A stretch of DNA of 64,000 nt from Mimachlamys varia (GCA_947623455.1 OX392545.1:25371001-25435000); one strand, 5' to 3'; counted from the stretch's first letter, positions 32,612 through 45,252 are shown. The notes: generated by a model from the letters alone, not told the origin. A program made the numbers and translations.

Positions 32612-32952
32612 GTGTTGTGGTACTCAAACACCCGCAGAGTGTAGGTTTCACTCACCTGACACTCCTGAGACACAATTGAGACACTGTCTCAACACCCTGC
32701 TTTCACCTGTATACTGACACTGGCTCAACTCGGTGGCAACTAGTGTTGGGGATTAGTGAGACAAAGGATCTGTCTAAATAAGGCCAGCTCGATGATCTCC
32801 AGCTATGATTATTTCACACCTGTTGTATAATTATAATCCCCTACACTCCTCGAGCCGATGTTGGGTGTTGGCCGGTTGAAACACAGGCCATATTTAATCC
32901 CCTACACCCGGGTGACACTCGACACTCTGGGGGTGTTTGAGTACCACAACAC
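32612..32952. mobile_element. MITE with about 31-bp inverted ends
   Basis: Left end GTGTTGTGGTACTCAAACAC is matched in reverse complement at the right end (GTGTTTGAGTACCACAACAC); similarity continues through ACACTCT. No clear target duplication, so the superfamily is uncertain. Confidence 0.8.
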
Positions 32953-33069
32953 TTGACTTATACTGTAAATAGCATTTTTCCTGCTATAAGATCGAGTGAG
33001 CATTATAAGCTCTGGTGCTGCAACCGTCGTCCAACCTGCTGCAATTATTTCATTCTGCAGTTTCTTTTT

Positions 33070-34623
33070 ATACGCCCGTCAAAAATGACTGGACGTATTA
33101 TGGTATGGCGTTGTCCGTCCGTCCGTCATAAGCTTTTATTTGTCCGGAGATCTCCTCCTACAATATTCAACCGATTTCTTACAAACTTGCTAGTTATGAC
33201 CGCCATGACATGAAGTTGTGTTTTCCTGAACGGCACATTGATTCAACAATATTTACCTGAGTTATGGCCCTTTTTGATGTAATTATAGGCATTATGTAGA
33301 AAACATCACAACTTTTTTGTGTTCGGTTAAATTCCTCTTAAATTTGGTATGGTTATTCAAAAAGCTATAATATATAACATATATTCCGTGTTTTGTTGAG
33401 TTATTTCAACTTTTTGCGTAACAGCATCGTAAAGTTGCCAATAAAGCATTATGTATAAAATGCATTTCTGTCAAAACTGTATTTCGTCCGGAAATCTCCT
33501 CCTACAGCTTTCGACGATATCTTTCAAACTTACAAGACTTAATTATCATAACATGAAGTGGTGTTTCCCTGAATGGCAGTTTGATTCATAAATATTTACT
33601 AGAGTTATGGCCCTTTGGAACTTGGTAATTGATGCAATTTGGGGTATTATGTAGAAAACATCAGAACTTTTTTGTGTTTTCTTCAAATCCTCTCAAATTT
33701 GGTATGGTAATTCAAAAAGGTATAATATTTAACATATATATCTGTGTTTTGTTGAGTTATTCAAAATTTTTGCGAAACAGCATCGTAAAGTTGCCAATAA
33801 AGCATTATGTAAAAAATGCATTTCTGTTAAAACTGTAGTTTGTCCGGAGATTTCCTCCTACAGTTTTCAACCGACATCTTTCAAACTTACTAGACTAAAT
33901 AATCATAATATAAAGTTGTGTTTTCCTGAATGGCAGTTTGATTCAAAAATATTTACGAGAGTTATGGCCCTTTGGAACTTGGTAATTGATGCAATTTGGG
34001 GTATTATGTAGAAAACATCAGACCTTTTTTGTGTTTTCTTCAAATCCTCTCAAATTTGGTATGGTAATTCAAAAAGTTGTTTAAACTTTTTGCGTAACAG
34101 CATCGCAAAGTTGCCAATAAAGCATTATGTAAAAAATGCAAGTCTGTGAAAACTAGTTTGTCCGGAGATTTCCTCCTACAGTTTTCAACTGATTTCTTTC
34201 AAACTTACTATACCTAATCATCATAACATAATTGTGTTTTCCTGAATGGCAGTTTCATTCAACAATATTTACTAGAGTTATGGCCCTTTGGAACTTGGTA
34301 ATTGATGCAATTTTGGGTATTATGTAGAAAACATCAGAACTTTTTTGTGATTTCTTCAATTCCTCTCATATTAATTTGGTATGGTGATTCAAAACGCAAT
34401 AATATTTCACATATATTCCGGGTTTTGTTGAGTTGTTTCAACTTTTTACGTAACAGCAGCGCAAAGTTGCCAAATATAGGCAATATGTTGTAAACTGTTG
34501 TTTGTCCAGAGATTTTCTCCTAAAATTTAGAATTTTATTTCTACTGTTTTGCCTAATCTTAATCTAGGTATAAATCTGATAACATCGGACGGTCGTATAA
34601 TGCCTCCGCTTGCGGTGCTCTGG
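33070..34623 (+). mobile_element. Satellite-bearing Helentron-like non-autonomous element
   Basis: Follows a T run, starts ATACGCCCGTC with a nearby GGACGTAT, and ends with GACGGTCGTAT plus a CCTCCGCTTGCGGTG hairpin and CTCTGG. The near-match of the start to the reverse complement of the subterminal end is the structural signature of Helentron-associated interspersed elements. The inside is about four units of roughly 250-360 bp (TGTCCGGAGATTTCCTCCTA, GAGTTATGGCCCTTTGGAA, AAAGTTGCCAATAAAGCATT). Confidence 0.7.
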
Positions 34624-34627
34624 TTAT

Positions 34628-35000
34628 AATAAGCCCACCATCTGATAGATGGGGTGCTATTCAAATCACCTGCCGTCTGTCGTTAAACAATTCTTGTTAT
34701 CGCTGTGTCTTGGAAATGACTGGAGGAATCTTTCTCAAATTTCATTGCAGGTTCCCCTTTGTCCATAGTTCTGCATATTACATTCGAGACTGATCTGAAA
34801 AAAACATGGCCGCCAGGTAGCCGTCTTGGATTTTGAGAGTGGAAATAAAAAGAAAACTATTACAACTTTCCCTTCCTAATTGGACACACATATATCTTGT
34901 GTATCTTGTTGTGTATTATGTATAATATACATGTATGGAACATAATATTTCCCAATCTGAAAGAGTCGACCCTCAGGCCCTTCAGGCCTTTGATTGCATT
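34628..35000 (+). mobile_element. Possible further element of the same type
   Basis: Starts AAGCCCACCATCTGATAGAT with a foldback GGGGTGC directly after the previous element, and has a hairpin AGGCCCTTCAGGCCT near 34975-34990. The right end is less certain. Confidence 0.4.
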
Positions 35001-35319
35001 GTGTAAATCCACCCTGCCTTCTTTCTGCTATCTTGTCTGGGCTCTATTTCCTACACTATAAGTCACTGGAACTTCATACTGGTATAAGGGGTTGCCTCTG
35101 ACCTTCAATTGTTCTTTTGACCTACATCAAAGATAAAGTTTTTGATGGTCCAATTCCTACAATACTTGCTGCTGGAACTTCATACATGGGGTATAGGTTT
35201 TCGTTAGTGAGGCGGTTTACATGTATCGTGTGTTAAAAGTGGCCTTCATTTTGACCTAAATAAAAGACAAAAAATACGCAGGGTCTATTTCCTATATCCA
35301 ATTCTTAAAAAGCCCCATT

Positions 35320-35588
35320 CAATCTGATTAAAACCATATCTTGATCTCCGCGCCACAAGATGACAGGTCATTGAAAAATTATTTTAGTGTTAAGTAAACA
35401 GATATATTATATAGAGCGCTATATAAATGTTGTATAATGACTTGCTGCAAGATGACAGGTAATTGTAAAATTGTTTTATTGTTTAAGTAAACAGACGACA
35501 AAAGTCACCTGATCGTGACCTCTTATGGGATGGTGTCAGTTCCTTGTTAAACGGAGCGAGAACAAGGATATCTGTTTTAATCAAATTG
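35320..35588 (+). mobile_element. MULE-like MITE, family A, rearranged copy
   Basis: CAATCTGATTAAAACC at the left and TTTTAATCAAATTG at the right. A segment containing GATGACAGGT is duplicated inside. No target duplication was found. Confidence 0.75.
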
Positions 35589-36524
35589 ATATATGAAAAA
35601 GATATATAGAGGATATCTCTCAATGTGTTCAGTAATACCAAATATATTTGATAGGGGATGATATTTTAATATTTTTCACGAGTGCGCAGCAACTGAATGT
35701 TTATAACATTTTTATAGTAAAACTTACACGGGCAGCTTTTAAGTTTCCCAATTGACTTTTTTGACGTGTTTTGATTTCTTAATCAGGAAAAGTTCTCTAG
35801 TGAAAAAATTCAGTTTTATAGAAAGACATTTTTTCGATATTTCACTGGTAAAGATGTAAAAAATTATTTCTTCCTGCTATGATGAGAAGAATATGTATAC
35901 AAAGTATAGCTGCAACAATGGTCTTGTTCAGGCCTTCCTGTCCGTTGCTTCCAGTAAGGTTTCCCAAGTTGATCAGTTCTGGCTTCGTGTAGAAAACGTA
36001 CATTTTATATCTGACCATCCGAATCTTCTGGGTCGTCTTGATATGAACTTGGTATACATATACTCCTATCCCAGGCATAAGCTCCACCATCTGTTAACAC
36101 AATTTTAGAAAGTTAATATTTTGAAATTGAAATGTCTCATTAGCTTATTGGGATGTATTCTTGCATTTGTTTCGAACTGAAATAAACACAACTTTCACAA
36201 TGGAACAAATTGCTACGATTTTATAATATCACTGGTTGACATAGATGTACGCTGGTTTCGGATTGTGTTGATGCATCATTGTTTGATGATTATATAGTAT
36301 CGCAAACGTATAGCGAAACTTGGTATATAGTGAAGGGATCAGAAAGGAAGGGTTTTCCCAGTCACATTTTAACTATTCTCTTATTAATCTTTAGGTACAC
36401 TAGCACCAATTACAAATATAACTTCGGCACCAAAGCTTGTGTTTCTCGTCCACTAGATGTGCATATTAAACAAATCAAAGTACTAAAGACACATAGTAGA
36501 ACAATGTATTTAACTGTTTAGTTA
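35589..36524. other. Non-coding stretch
   Basis: No recognisable gene; short open frames on both strands near 35850-36110 and 36279-36521 lack family features. Confidence 0.35.
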
Positions 36525-36533
36525 GGACATGGT

Positions 36534-37030
36534 CATCGTCGGATACCCACGGTTGATCTCGCTGAGAAATCCTCGTAAAATATGGTAATTCGTATATTAG
36601 AACGGACCAATAAAAAAATTCGATATGTAATTCGGAACACTCCAGTTTGAAGACCCTTTTCGTGGTAAACCATCCACACAACAATGGCTGCGCCCATGAG
36701 AAAGCGTGTTAACGGCGAGTAGAAGACGTGTTCACAACGATGGCGGCGCCAATTAAGTCTTGTGAATTTTGTTTAAAAATCATACGAGACAAGTCTTACA
36801 GGTCGTTGACTTCTAAAACAAGTCGGGAGCAATACAGTGCTACTTATCTAAGTTATGCTTCCGTATAGATTATATAACGCTAAATCTGATTGGTTTAAAA
36901 TCCCGTCGCGAAACTGCACTGGTACCAATGCTTCGTACACATTAATTACCTACTAGGATTTCTCGGCGAGTTTGCCCACGGGTGATGAGCGAGTTAGCGA
37001 AGCGAGATCAACCGTGGGTATCCGACGATG
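36534..37030. mobile_element. MITE, family B, 497 bp
   Basis: Inverted ends of at least 30 bases (CATCGTCGGATACCCACGGT). Flanked by GGACATGGT (36525-36533) and GGACATAGT (37031-37039), a 9-bp duplication with one change. That duplication length again suggests a Mutator-like mobiliser. Confidence 0.85.
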
Positions 37031-37039
37031 GGACATAGT

Positions 37040-38927
37040 AGACTTTGTATCGAACATCACCAATACTGGTAATGATTACTGTCGTATTATCGACTAGTCC
37101 AACCTTGTACATTATCGACTAGCTTAGCCTATCAGTATCATATGACGTAAGTGTGTACATACGGGTCTCAGCGTTCTTCACTACAGTAATGGCTGACGAT
37201 TAAACGTGTTGCATGAAGCTGGCGAACTTATCGTTCTTAACACAGAACACAACATGGTGTCAGAAGTTTCAGTAAGTAGCTATGCCCAACCATTTTTTTC
37301 TGCATTATTTGGAAGTATGTAGTAGCTTTATTTTTGAAGAGTATCATCACCTGATTATAAAACAACAATCAGAACAATTTTATCTTAAAAACTGAATTTT
37401 TAGTGAATTTTCGAAAATCGGAAATTTTGATCTTCAAAGTTGAGATTTCCAAAAAAAACTGAAAAAAGCGTATACAACCCATAACTTGGAAAATACTTCA
37501 GTTAAAACAAAAAAACATTAACCAGAATTTAAGTCACATTATATTCTGATTAAAAAAGTAACACAAACATTCTAAAAAATATCTACAGCTCCGATATTGA
37601 TAACATAAATGGACTATTGACATACGTTTTTATATATATAAATAAAGCAGTCCACAAACTGATGTCATTAAACATAATACAATATACTTGTTTTAATATA
37701 TTATAAGTAAATGCAATGCTTATATGTAGCTGGATGAATAAAACTATTAAAATGATTAGAAAAATATTCTTCTATTTAACTTAAAACATTATATTAATTA
37801 CAATCTTTAATTTACACTTGTAATATTGAAGCATTTAAAATGCACAACGAAGTTTAGTAATTTTATAGAAAACTGAATTGTAATGAAAAAGTCCCCAATT
37901 AAATATTATCAACATGCAACATGTGCCATTATCTTATAATATTTTATGTGTTATTGTACAATTTAAGAAATATTAGTAAAAACAATTTTTTGGTTGATTG
38001 ATCAAATAAGGAAGTGTCATTTTCCATATGGGTTTCATGCAAATCACAATTGTTAACATTTCCTAACACATTATAGTTCAGATATAGAGTTATCTTTAGA
38101 ATAATATCCGAAGTTATGAGTTGACATGACCAAGAGAAGACATCGTGCGACATATTCCTTATCCTACTAGCCTACTGTACAGTACTACTACTAGTACTGT
38201 ATCGAGTCAAGTCTTACCTAGTCCGATTCACGTTCTAATTTTAGAATTTTATTACATATATATTACAAAATTCTTTTCAAAACTACACTAATCTTACCTT
38301 AACAGTTGTGAAAGATCACTAAATAAAGAACTTTCATTGGAAAATATCGACTTTTACATGTTTTGAGCGCTTTGTTTACATTCCCAATAGCCATCTGACA
38401 GCACGTGTCCGCCATCTTGGATTTACCGTTAGGTGACAAAAATCCTCATTTTCACATCAAGAACGGTCATGTCACATGGATTCAAACATATCATTATTTT
38501 TGTTGTTAATTTCTCTTCATTTTCATATAATTTTGGTTAATTTACTCGCTTCAATAAGAAAATTAGAGCTTTGACATTTCTTTGACAGGCTCGCTCGATC
38601 TACCTTGGCGCCATTCTCTCATTGTTTTGGCTGGTAAATCAACGAGAGTTATCGAATGTTAAAATAACATCACCCATCTTTGCATTTAACACTGGTAAAT
38701 ATGATAAAATCGCCGTACTTCCGAAGGACTATTTCTGTGACGTTTTTTTGCTCACTCGCCAGTGTTCAATAGGAGTTACCTCCCCTTTGCTTGGGCAAAG
38801 CTACAGTAAGTACCAAAGGATCTACATTTGCCCAGCAAACAAATACGTAATAATTCCTTACACGAACTTTTCCCAAATTATGTATGTGAATTGAGAAACT
38901 TTTCACAAGCCAGCCACGTGTTTTAGA
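37040..38927. other. Presumed 5' part of Gypsy element 1 plus AT-rich DNA
   Basis: A primer-binding site is at 37255-37267. The sequence just before it may be the end of a 5' LTR, but no second LTR is present to define it. The 1.6 kb between the primer site and gag is longer than usual and mostly AT-rich, so it probably contains inserted DNA. Confidence 0.4.
37255..37267 (+). other. Primer-binding site complementary to tRNA-Leu
   Basis: TGGTGTCAGAAGT is complementary to the 3' end of cytosolic tRNA-Leu (ending ACTTCTGACA plus CCA). The second Gypsy element has a ten-base version at 59691. Confidence 0.6.
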
Positions 38928-41008
38928 ATGGAACACATAAAGCCACCTACCGAGCTTGACCTCACTACCGCTGATGGTAACTTAGCGGAGAGATGGCGGA
39001 AATGGGAACAAACAATGCGGTTATAAATTAACATAGCCATGAATGGTCGCGATGAAAAAGACCAATGTAGTGCGTTTCTATATTTAATCGGTCAAGATGG
39101 GCGCGAGCTATACAACACGTTAGTATTTGAAGAGACGGATCGCGACAAAGTTGAACCACTATTTACCAAGTTTAAAGATTACTGTACACCTCATGAGAAC
39201 ACTATTGTATGGAGACACAAGTTTAACACGAAAACTCAGGGGAAAAACGAGTCTATTGACCAGTTTACTACAGAACTACGCACAATAGCCAAAAACTGTA
39301 AATTTGGTACCTTGACAGACGAACTCATTCGTGATAGAATCGTGTGTGGTGTGAATGATGGCAAATTAAAAGAACGGTTACTTCGAGATGGTGAATTAAC
39401 ACTCGTGAAAGCTATTACAACGTGTAGGGCCTCTGAAGAAAGCCGACAAATGGTAAAGAATCTTCATGGGGAAGAGGTGGTCGCAAGTGTGAAAAAACGT
39501 GATAATTATAAGAAACCGTCAACTCAACCATCAAAATTCAAACCTAGAAAACATAATGAAAATCACAAACAATCACAAACTTGTGGTAAATGTGGAGAGA
39601 CACATGAAAGGTTCAAATGTCCTGCCTGGGGGAAGAAATGTCGGAGATGTAATCGTATGAATCATTTCAAGAAGCAGTGTAGAACAAAGATATCGGACAA
39701 ACATGTACACAACATAGATCATGACGCGGAAGATTCACTTTTTATAGGATCAGTCGAAACAAAGAAACATGACACTGAATTTGGAAGGGATGAAGTCTTT
39801 GTAAACCTCAGACTAAAACAGGTGAATGTCAAATTCAAGATAGACACTGGTTCACAAGCAAACCTAATTCCATTCAGAACTGTGTACAAAATGCGTCCTA
39901 GTGTACATATGGAAAAAACCACTGTAATGCTAACAGGATACACGGGTGACCAGATTCCAGTGGTAGGGAAATGTACGATACCCTACAGGGACCACAATCT
40001 GATGTTCTACGTCACGAACTCAACACAAACACCACTACTAGGCCTGAGATCATCACAAGAATTAGGTGTTATCAAAGTAGTTCTCAGTAACAACATAAGT
40101 CAAAAGGATCCAGTGGAAACACACCCTATGCTATTTGAGGGACTGGGATGCCTTAAGGACCCATACAAAATCCAAATTGATAACAAATTATCGCCAGTGA
40201 TAGATCCACCCAGGAATGTGCCAGCTGCGCTAAGGGACAAATTGAAAGCAACATTGAGTCAAATGGAGAAGGATGGCATAATTGTTAAGGTGGACGAGCC
40301 AACAGACTGGGTTAGCTCAGTAGTTGTAGTAGAGAAACCGTCTGGGAAACTCCCGAGTGTGTCTAGACCCAAGAAATCTAAATGTGGCAATAAAACGTGA
40401 ACACTATCAATTACCAACAATTGAAGACATTGTATCGCGTATGTCCAATGCAAAATACTTCTCAAAACTTGATGCCAATCATGGATACTGGCAAGTAAGT
40501 TTGGACGAGGATAGTCAGAAACTCACAACCTTCAACACACCATTTGGGAGGTTTTGTTACAAAAGAATGCCCTTTGGGATCAAATCAGCTCAAGAAGTAT
40601 TCCAGAAACGCATGACACAACACTTTGGTGACATTGAAGGAGTGGAGACTGATATAGATGATATCTTAGTGTGGGGTAGAAGTCTTGAGGAACATGACAG
40701 AAACCTGCAAAAGGCACTTAACCGGTGTCAGGAAATAGGCCTTACACTCAACAAGGAAAAATGTAAATTTCGTCAAACTGAAGTAAGCTACTTAGGACAT
40801 AAGCTCACAGACAAGGGAGTTCACCCAGATCCAGTGAAAGTAGATGATGTCAAAAACATGCCCCAACCAACTGACAAAAGAGGGGTAAAGAGACTGTTGG
40901 GATATGTAAACTATATGGCCAAGTTTATTCCTAATATGTCAACAACAACGGAGCCAATCAGAAAACTACTGAAATCTGATGTTGAATTTGAATGGTCAAA
41001 ACCACAGG
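38928..41008 (+). pseudogene. Gypsy LTR retrotransposon 1, gag-protease-RT fragment
   Basis: Starts at ATG 38928 (MEHIKPPTELDL). A TAA at 39024 breaks gag, after which the frame is open again from 39027 with ATG 39039. Visible in order: gag, two zinc knuckles (CGKCGETHERFKC and CRRCNRMNHFKKQC), an aspartic protease with FKIDTGSQ, then the reverse transcriptase. A one-base shift near 40340 moves the RT into another frame (CLDPRNLN, YWQVSLDE, PFGRFCYKRMPFGI, with DIDD at the catalytic site). The RT is cut at 41008 by a family A MITE; RNase H and integrase are absent. The copy is dead. Confidence 0.85.
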
Positions 41009-41386
41009 AAATCATATCTTGATCTCCGCGCCGTTATGTAAACTTCTCTCTGCTGCGTTAAGATCTGAGATAATCCCATAGAGGGTCATGTCCCGATGAC
41101 CTTTCGCATTAGCCAATCAAATTACTTCTGGCAGAATGTTGACAGTGAAATTTTGAGACGACTAAGCTTGCATAAACACATTATTCCGTTTAGTCATTTC
41201 GTCACCAAAAAGTTCGTGCGGAATAATGTGACGAAATGGCTTGCTGCAAGATGACAGGTTGTTGGAAAAATATTTTAGTGTTAAGTAAAGAGGCGACAAA
41301 GGTCATCTATACGTGACCTCTTATGGGATGTTGTCAGATCCTTGTAAAACGGAGTGAGAACAAGGATCTAAATTTTAATCAGATTG
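41009..41386 (+). mobile_element. MULE-like MITE, family A, lacking its left end
   Basis: Begins inside the left end (AAATCATATCTTGATCTCCG) and ends ATTTTAATCAGATTG. The left side abuts the Gypsy RT and the right side abuts the inverted repeat of the next element, so no target duplication can be read. The missing end suggests that a deletion joined it to the Gypsy. Confidence 0.85.
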
Positions 41387-41562
41387 CGTGACATTCGATT
41401 TACAGGTAAATGTGTCACGTGACACTCTTTCTTGTCAACAGTTCACTTTTAATACTAACTTGTATACATTTATGACTGTAATGGTGTCATGAATAAAAAG
41501 AATACTATTTAGAGGAAGGGGTTAAAAGTGGTTAGATTTTCAAAAAAGAATGTATAATATAT

Positions 41563-41828
41563 ATACTTGTTGTGATTGACAATGATACTCGGTTCTCATT
41601 TTGAGAACTTGATGTTTGCTTGGATGTGACAAAGATTTACATGGCGGGTGTCGTCGATGAAGCAGAAGACGCTTACTCTTCCGGAACACCTGGTCTTATT
41701 CTCTTGTGCTTTTGCAGGGGTCTCCATGTTTCCTTGACACAAATCTTTCCTTTGTTCAAATTTTGCCCCTGGTTTATTCGATTTTGAGTTAGGATTATAA
41801 TTGACGCTTTGGTATTCTCTTATTTTAT
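41563..41828 (+). mobile_element. 5'-truncated retrotransposon tail (copy 2)
   Basis: About 265 bases matching 58430-58676, including TACTCGGTTCTCATTTTGAG, TACATGGCGGGTGTCGTCGA and the CTCTTATTTTATT end. Confidence 0.8.
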
Positions 41829-41990
41829 TATAAACTTTTTAAAAGTTTTAAATTCAATACACTTCTACATTTTAATATATATAAATATCTTGAATTTTGA
41901 AAGTAATTTGAATTCTGATCTATTTAATTCACATTTTATATTTAATTGATAGTCTCCCTTATGTGGTTCGATCATTAAGCTTCTGTTTAA

Positions 41991-42350
41991 AGGCCCAATA
42001 TACGTAACTTCAGGGACATTTTCGTGATTCTGTAAAATTCGGGAAAAAAATCCAGTTGATAACCATGCAAAAATAAGCCTAAAACGAAGTAAACCTGAGC
42101 GGTAACTAACAAGAAACTCTGGACAAAAAAATCCAAAAAATTGAAATTAATTCAGGTGGGGCCCACTTCAACAACAAACCGAAGGTAGAAGACTGTTCGA
42201 AACGGACGCGTGTTTACAAATAGCGTGTTTCAACTGCTGCTGTACCGGTAATCGCGAAAGAATTCATCTTGAATATTGCTGAAATCAGTTAATAAGTTAT
42301 TAGGCTTGATTTTCCTTCAAGTTTTGCCGAAAGTTACGTATATTGGGCCT
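41991..42350. mobile_element. TTAA-flanked MITE, 360 bp
   Basis: Ends AGGCCCAATATACGTAACTT and its reverse complement, flanked by TTAA on both sides (41987-41990, 42351-42354). TTAA targets are used by piggyBac and Kolobok transposases. A right-half copy lies at 46003-46172. Confidence 0.88.
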
Positions 42351-42568
42351 TTAAAATGAAAACTTTTTCCTGCATCGTCCTCTCTATATATACTTACCAA
42401 AGACAAATATTTCTGAATTCTCTAACTATGATGAGTGATAACTAGTTTCTGTACTTTATTTTCTACACTAACATTTGAGTGTAAATACACAGTATGTATT
42501 GTTCAAGCATAATCTAAGCTACAAAAATATCTTATTTTCATTATCTTCAGAGGAATATGTTATAGTAC

Positions 42569-44071
42569 CTAGTACATGTGTACATTGTATACACTGGAGA
42601 GGGCTAATATAGGCAATGTTACAATGTTAGCATAATGTGTTCGCATATGAGCAGTTGACTTTTCCAAGAACGAATCTCTATCAAAGGAAATGTCTGCTTT
42701 CATGACGGAGTCGAACAGTTCACAGTAGAGGTCAGCATCTGATTGTTGCTTAGGAACAACTGGTATATATCTGTTGCTTCTGATGGTGTGTAACATGGGT
42801 AGTTGGATTCCTTAAGCATCATACACGTTGACCAGTTTTTCCAGCTTGTCTGATGTGACGCATTTTCCAAAAGCTGGCACAGGATTGAGGGTCGTAACAA
42901 TACATGCAAGGTCCCTTTTAACTGGTTTCAGAGGATCATGCTTCACAAACTGGATGTCACTGAACAGCAGAGCCTCATCTGTAAGTGGTTTTTGCACATG
43001 CCACATCTGTAACTTCTCGGTGCAGGTTTTAATATCGGGGATATTTCTGACATCCTGGCGGAATAAATCTACAATGGTGTACAACGTGGCTCCAAGATGC
43101 TTGTAAGCAACGTCTATGCCTGCTGGACAGGAACAGGTTGCCCACGTAAGTTTGGCTCCACCATCTTTCAGACATGCATACACTGTATATGATTGTCGTC
43201 GCATTGCTGCCTGACACTGTCCTCTAAAGAATAGCTGGTTGTTGGTTTCGTTGCTACTAAGGCCAGTTACCCTTCCTTCCCGGAAAAGATTCCATCCCTC
43301 TACCTTATGGCGCTTGGTTGACACAGTTTTAGAAATTACTGACTCGTCTATGTCTGTCACAGGAAAACTGTCATTCCATCCATCTTTTGGAGCCACTCGT
43401 CCAAGCAATCCTGTCAAAATAATAATAAATAATGAAAACCATGTAAAAATCAGTGCAGCTTGTTATTAGCTTCACACTCAACTCATTCTGGTGGAAATTA
43501 TTAATTTTACTGGCACATCCAAATTCCAATACACAAATTCGAAATTTGATTCATATTAAAAATCACCAGCAATTTTTTTCATTTATATATATAACATGAA
43601 CATTTCACATACCATGTTTAAAATATGAACACTTAGAAGTATTTGCTTCCATCTGCTACAAAGGACTTAAATATTGCCTTTCTAGAGAACCTGCATGTAT
43701 TAATTTACAAATGACAAGAGTTTTAAAATAACACTGACATTGTTTAGAAGTAATTAAAACATGTTTAACTTAAAAACAGATATAAAATGTATTGGGTAGA
43801 CACAGAATGAAATGTGAAATCCCAGTAGGTCGACATATATATATGTATTTTTCAAGTACTCGAATACTGGTAGTTATTTTACCTTTTGAAGACATACATG
43901 GATTTTGGCTCATTGTCTCCACACAGCCTGGACAATGCCACTGTCCCAAGTCACTGGCTTCCTTTTTCTCTACATCAACGCACTGTGGGTGGTACCACTC
44001 GTTACAAAAGTCACACTCAATCATCCTTGTGGAGTCATCCTTTGTCTTGCAGATGCAATACAACCTTCTGT
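42569..44071 (-). pseudogene. PHD finger plus SWIM zinc finger protein, disrupted
   Basis: Exon 44071-43883 encodes a PHD finger (CICK, CDFCNEWYHPQC, CPGC) and splices in frame (phase 1) to an exon from 43410 downward. That exon holds a SWIM-like segment (ATCSCPAGIDVAYKHL), where the third ligand cysteine is replaced by tyrosine. A TAA at 42814-42812 interrupts the frame, which then continues with protein-like sequence (YIPVVPKQQSDADLY) to 42569. Nonsense codon and lost ligand both point to decay. PHD fingers usually read histone tails, and SWIM domains bind DNA or protein. The gene fills much of a TIR-bounded element, so it is probably transposon cargo. Confidence 0.65.
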
Positions 44072-44481
44072 CTGCAGTTCTTGTTTGTTGGTCAAAAATA
44101 TTCTGTTCATTGTCATTCTTTTACCTATTAGGCATTTTGTCTGTAAATAAAAGTACACATATAAACTTATGTCCCTGACAACCATTGTCAATGTATTATG
44201 TGTAATCATGTAAATTTTGATTTGATAATAGTTGCATTTCATTGGTGTTATCATACATAAGTTATAAACCTACACATACTGTTGACAAGAAAGATTGGTG
44301 TCACGTCACACATTTACCTGTAAATCGAATGTCACGTGACATATACCAGTACAAAATTTACCGTGAGTTTAAATATGGCGCCCATACATGGATAGCCAAT
44401 ACATAAGTATCACATAACTTGGTCATATAAGAGAATCTCAAACTCAGGGCCACTTTATCATAAATATAAACCGCAAGTGTG

Positions 44482-45101
44482 TATACCAGCAAATAATGTT
44501 GGTACCTACCATCAAATTTGATGTCTTAATCAATATGCAAGCTGTTCACAAGGTCAGATCTAGCTTCATCACAAGAGCAATTGTAGAGCCAACAAAGTAC
44601 TCCAGAAAATGTTTTTCACCATACTTCTCAAGAAAACAAACTTTATGCTCTACAAAAATATAGCGTAAAAACTGCAATTACTTCATAAAAAAATAATCAA
44701 ACAAGCATAGTAAAGACTGTAATTTCTTAAGACTGTAATGAAAACATGTTTTGAAGACACGCATGCATATGTATCGCACAGTAATGTTTATACCAGCAAA
44801 TAATGTTAAAATATTGGTACCTACCATTAAAGTTGATGTCTAAATCAACATGCAAGCTGTTCACAAGGTCAGATCTAGTTTCATCACAAGAGCAATTGTA
44901 GAGCCAACAAAGTACTCCAGGAAAAGTTTTCATCATACGTCTCAAGAAAACAAACTTTATGCTCTACACAAATATAGCGTAACAACTGCAATTATTTCAG
45001 CAAAAATCAATCAAGCATGCATAGTAGTGTCTCGAGACTGTAACGAACTTCATAGTTCTTATAACATGTTTTGAAGACACGCATATACATCGCACAGTTA
45101 A
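44482..45101. repeat. Tandem duplication of about 307 bp including an exon-like block
   Basis: 44482-44788 and 44789-45101 match closely. On the minus strand each contains a block ending in a GTAGGTAC donor; the second copy is open (FPGVLCWLYNCSCDE), the first is disrupted. The host gene is not recognised. Confidence 0.8.
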
Positions 45102-45210
45102 ACAGAAAACTGCAAAAATTATGTCATTTACAATGACAACCATTCCAATACAGCCATTCAATAGCTCTTTTTATTTATCATACACATATTGCTATCTCTC
45201 ATCTAATGAA

Positions 45211-45252
45211 AATCAAGAGGCTCACTGGCCATGCATCGCTCACCTGGATAGA
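45211..45252 (-). mobile_element. Terminus of a Helentron-like element, reverse orientation
   Basis: CAAGAGGCTCACTGGCC followed by GCATCGCTCACCTGG is the reverse complement of the right end of the element at 55842-57136. The opposite end was not found. Confidence 0.6.

Larger units (their letters stand above)
41387..44336. mobile_element. TIR-bounded 2.95 kb element carrying a PHD-SWIM gene
   Basis: 39-base inverted repeats at 41387-41425 and 44298-44336 (CGTGACATTCGATTTACAGG) differ at one base. The interior holds a retrotransposon tail, a TTAA MITE and a minus-strand PHD-SWIM pseudogene. No transposase was recognised. The left end directly touches a MITE, so a few outer bases may be missing. 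SWIM proteins occur with ISL2EU elements, so this may be a deleted relative. Confidence 0.65.

Noticed and set aside
35842..36108. Overlapping short frames on both strands as a host gene
   Set aside because: Neither strand shows splice partners or domain motifs.
38622..38894. Envelope-like or accessory ORF upstream of Gypsy element 1
   Set aside because: No signal peptide, glycoprotein or other recognisable features; probably unrelated non-coding DNA.
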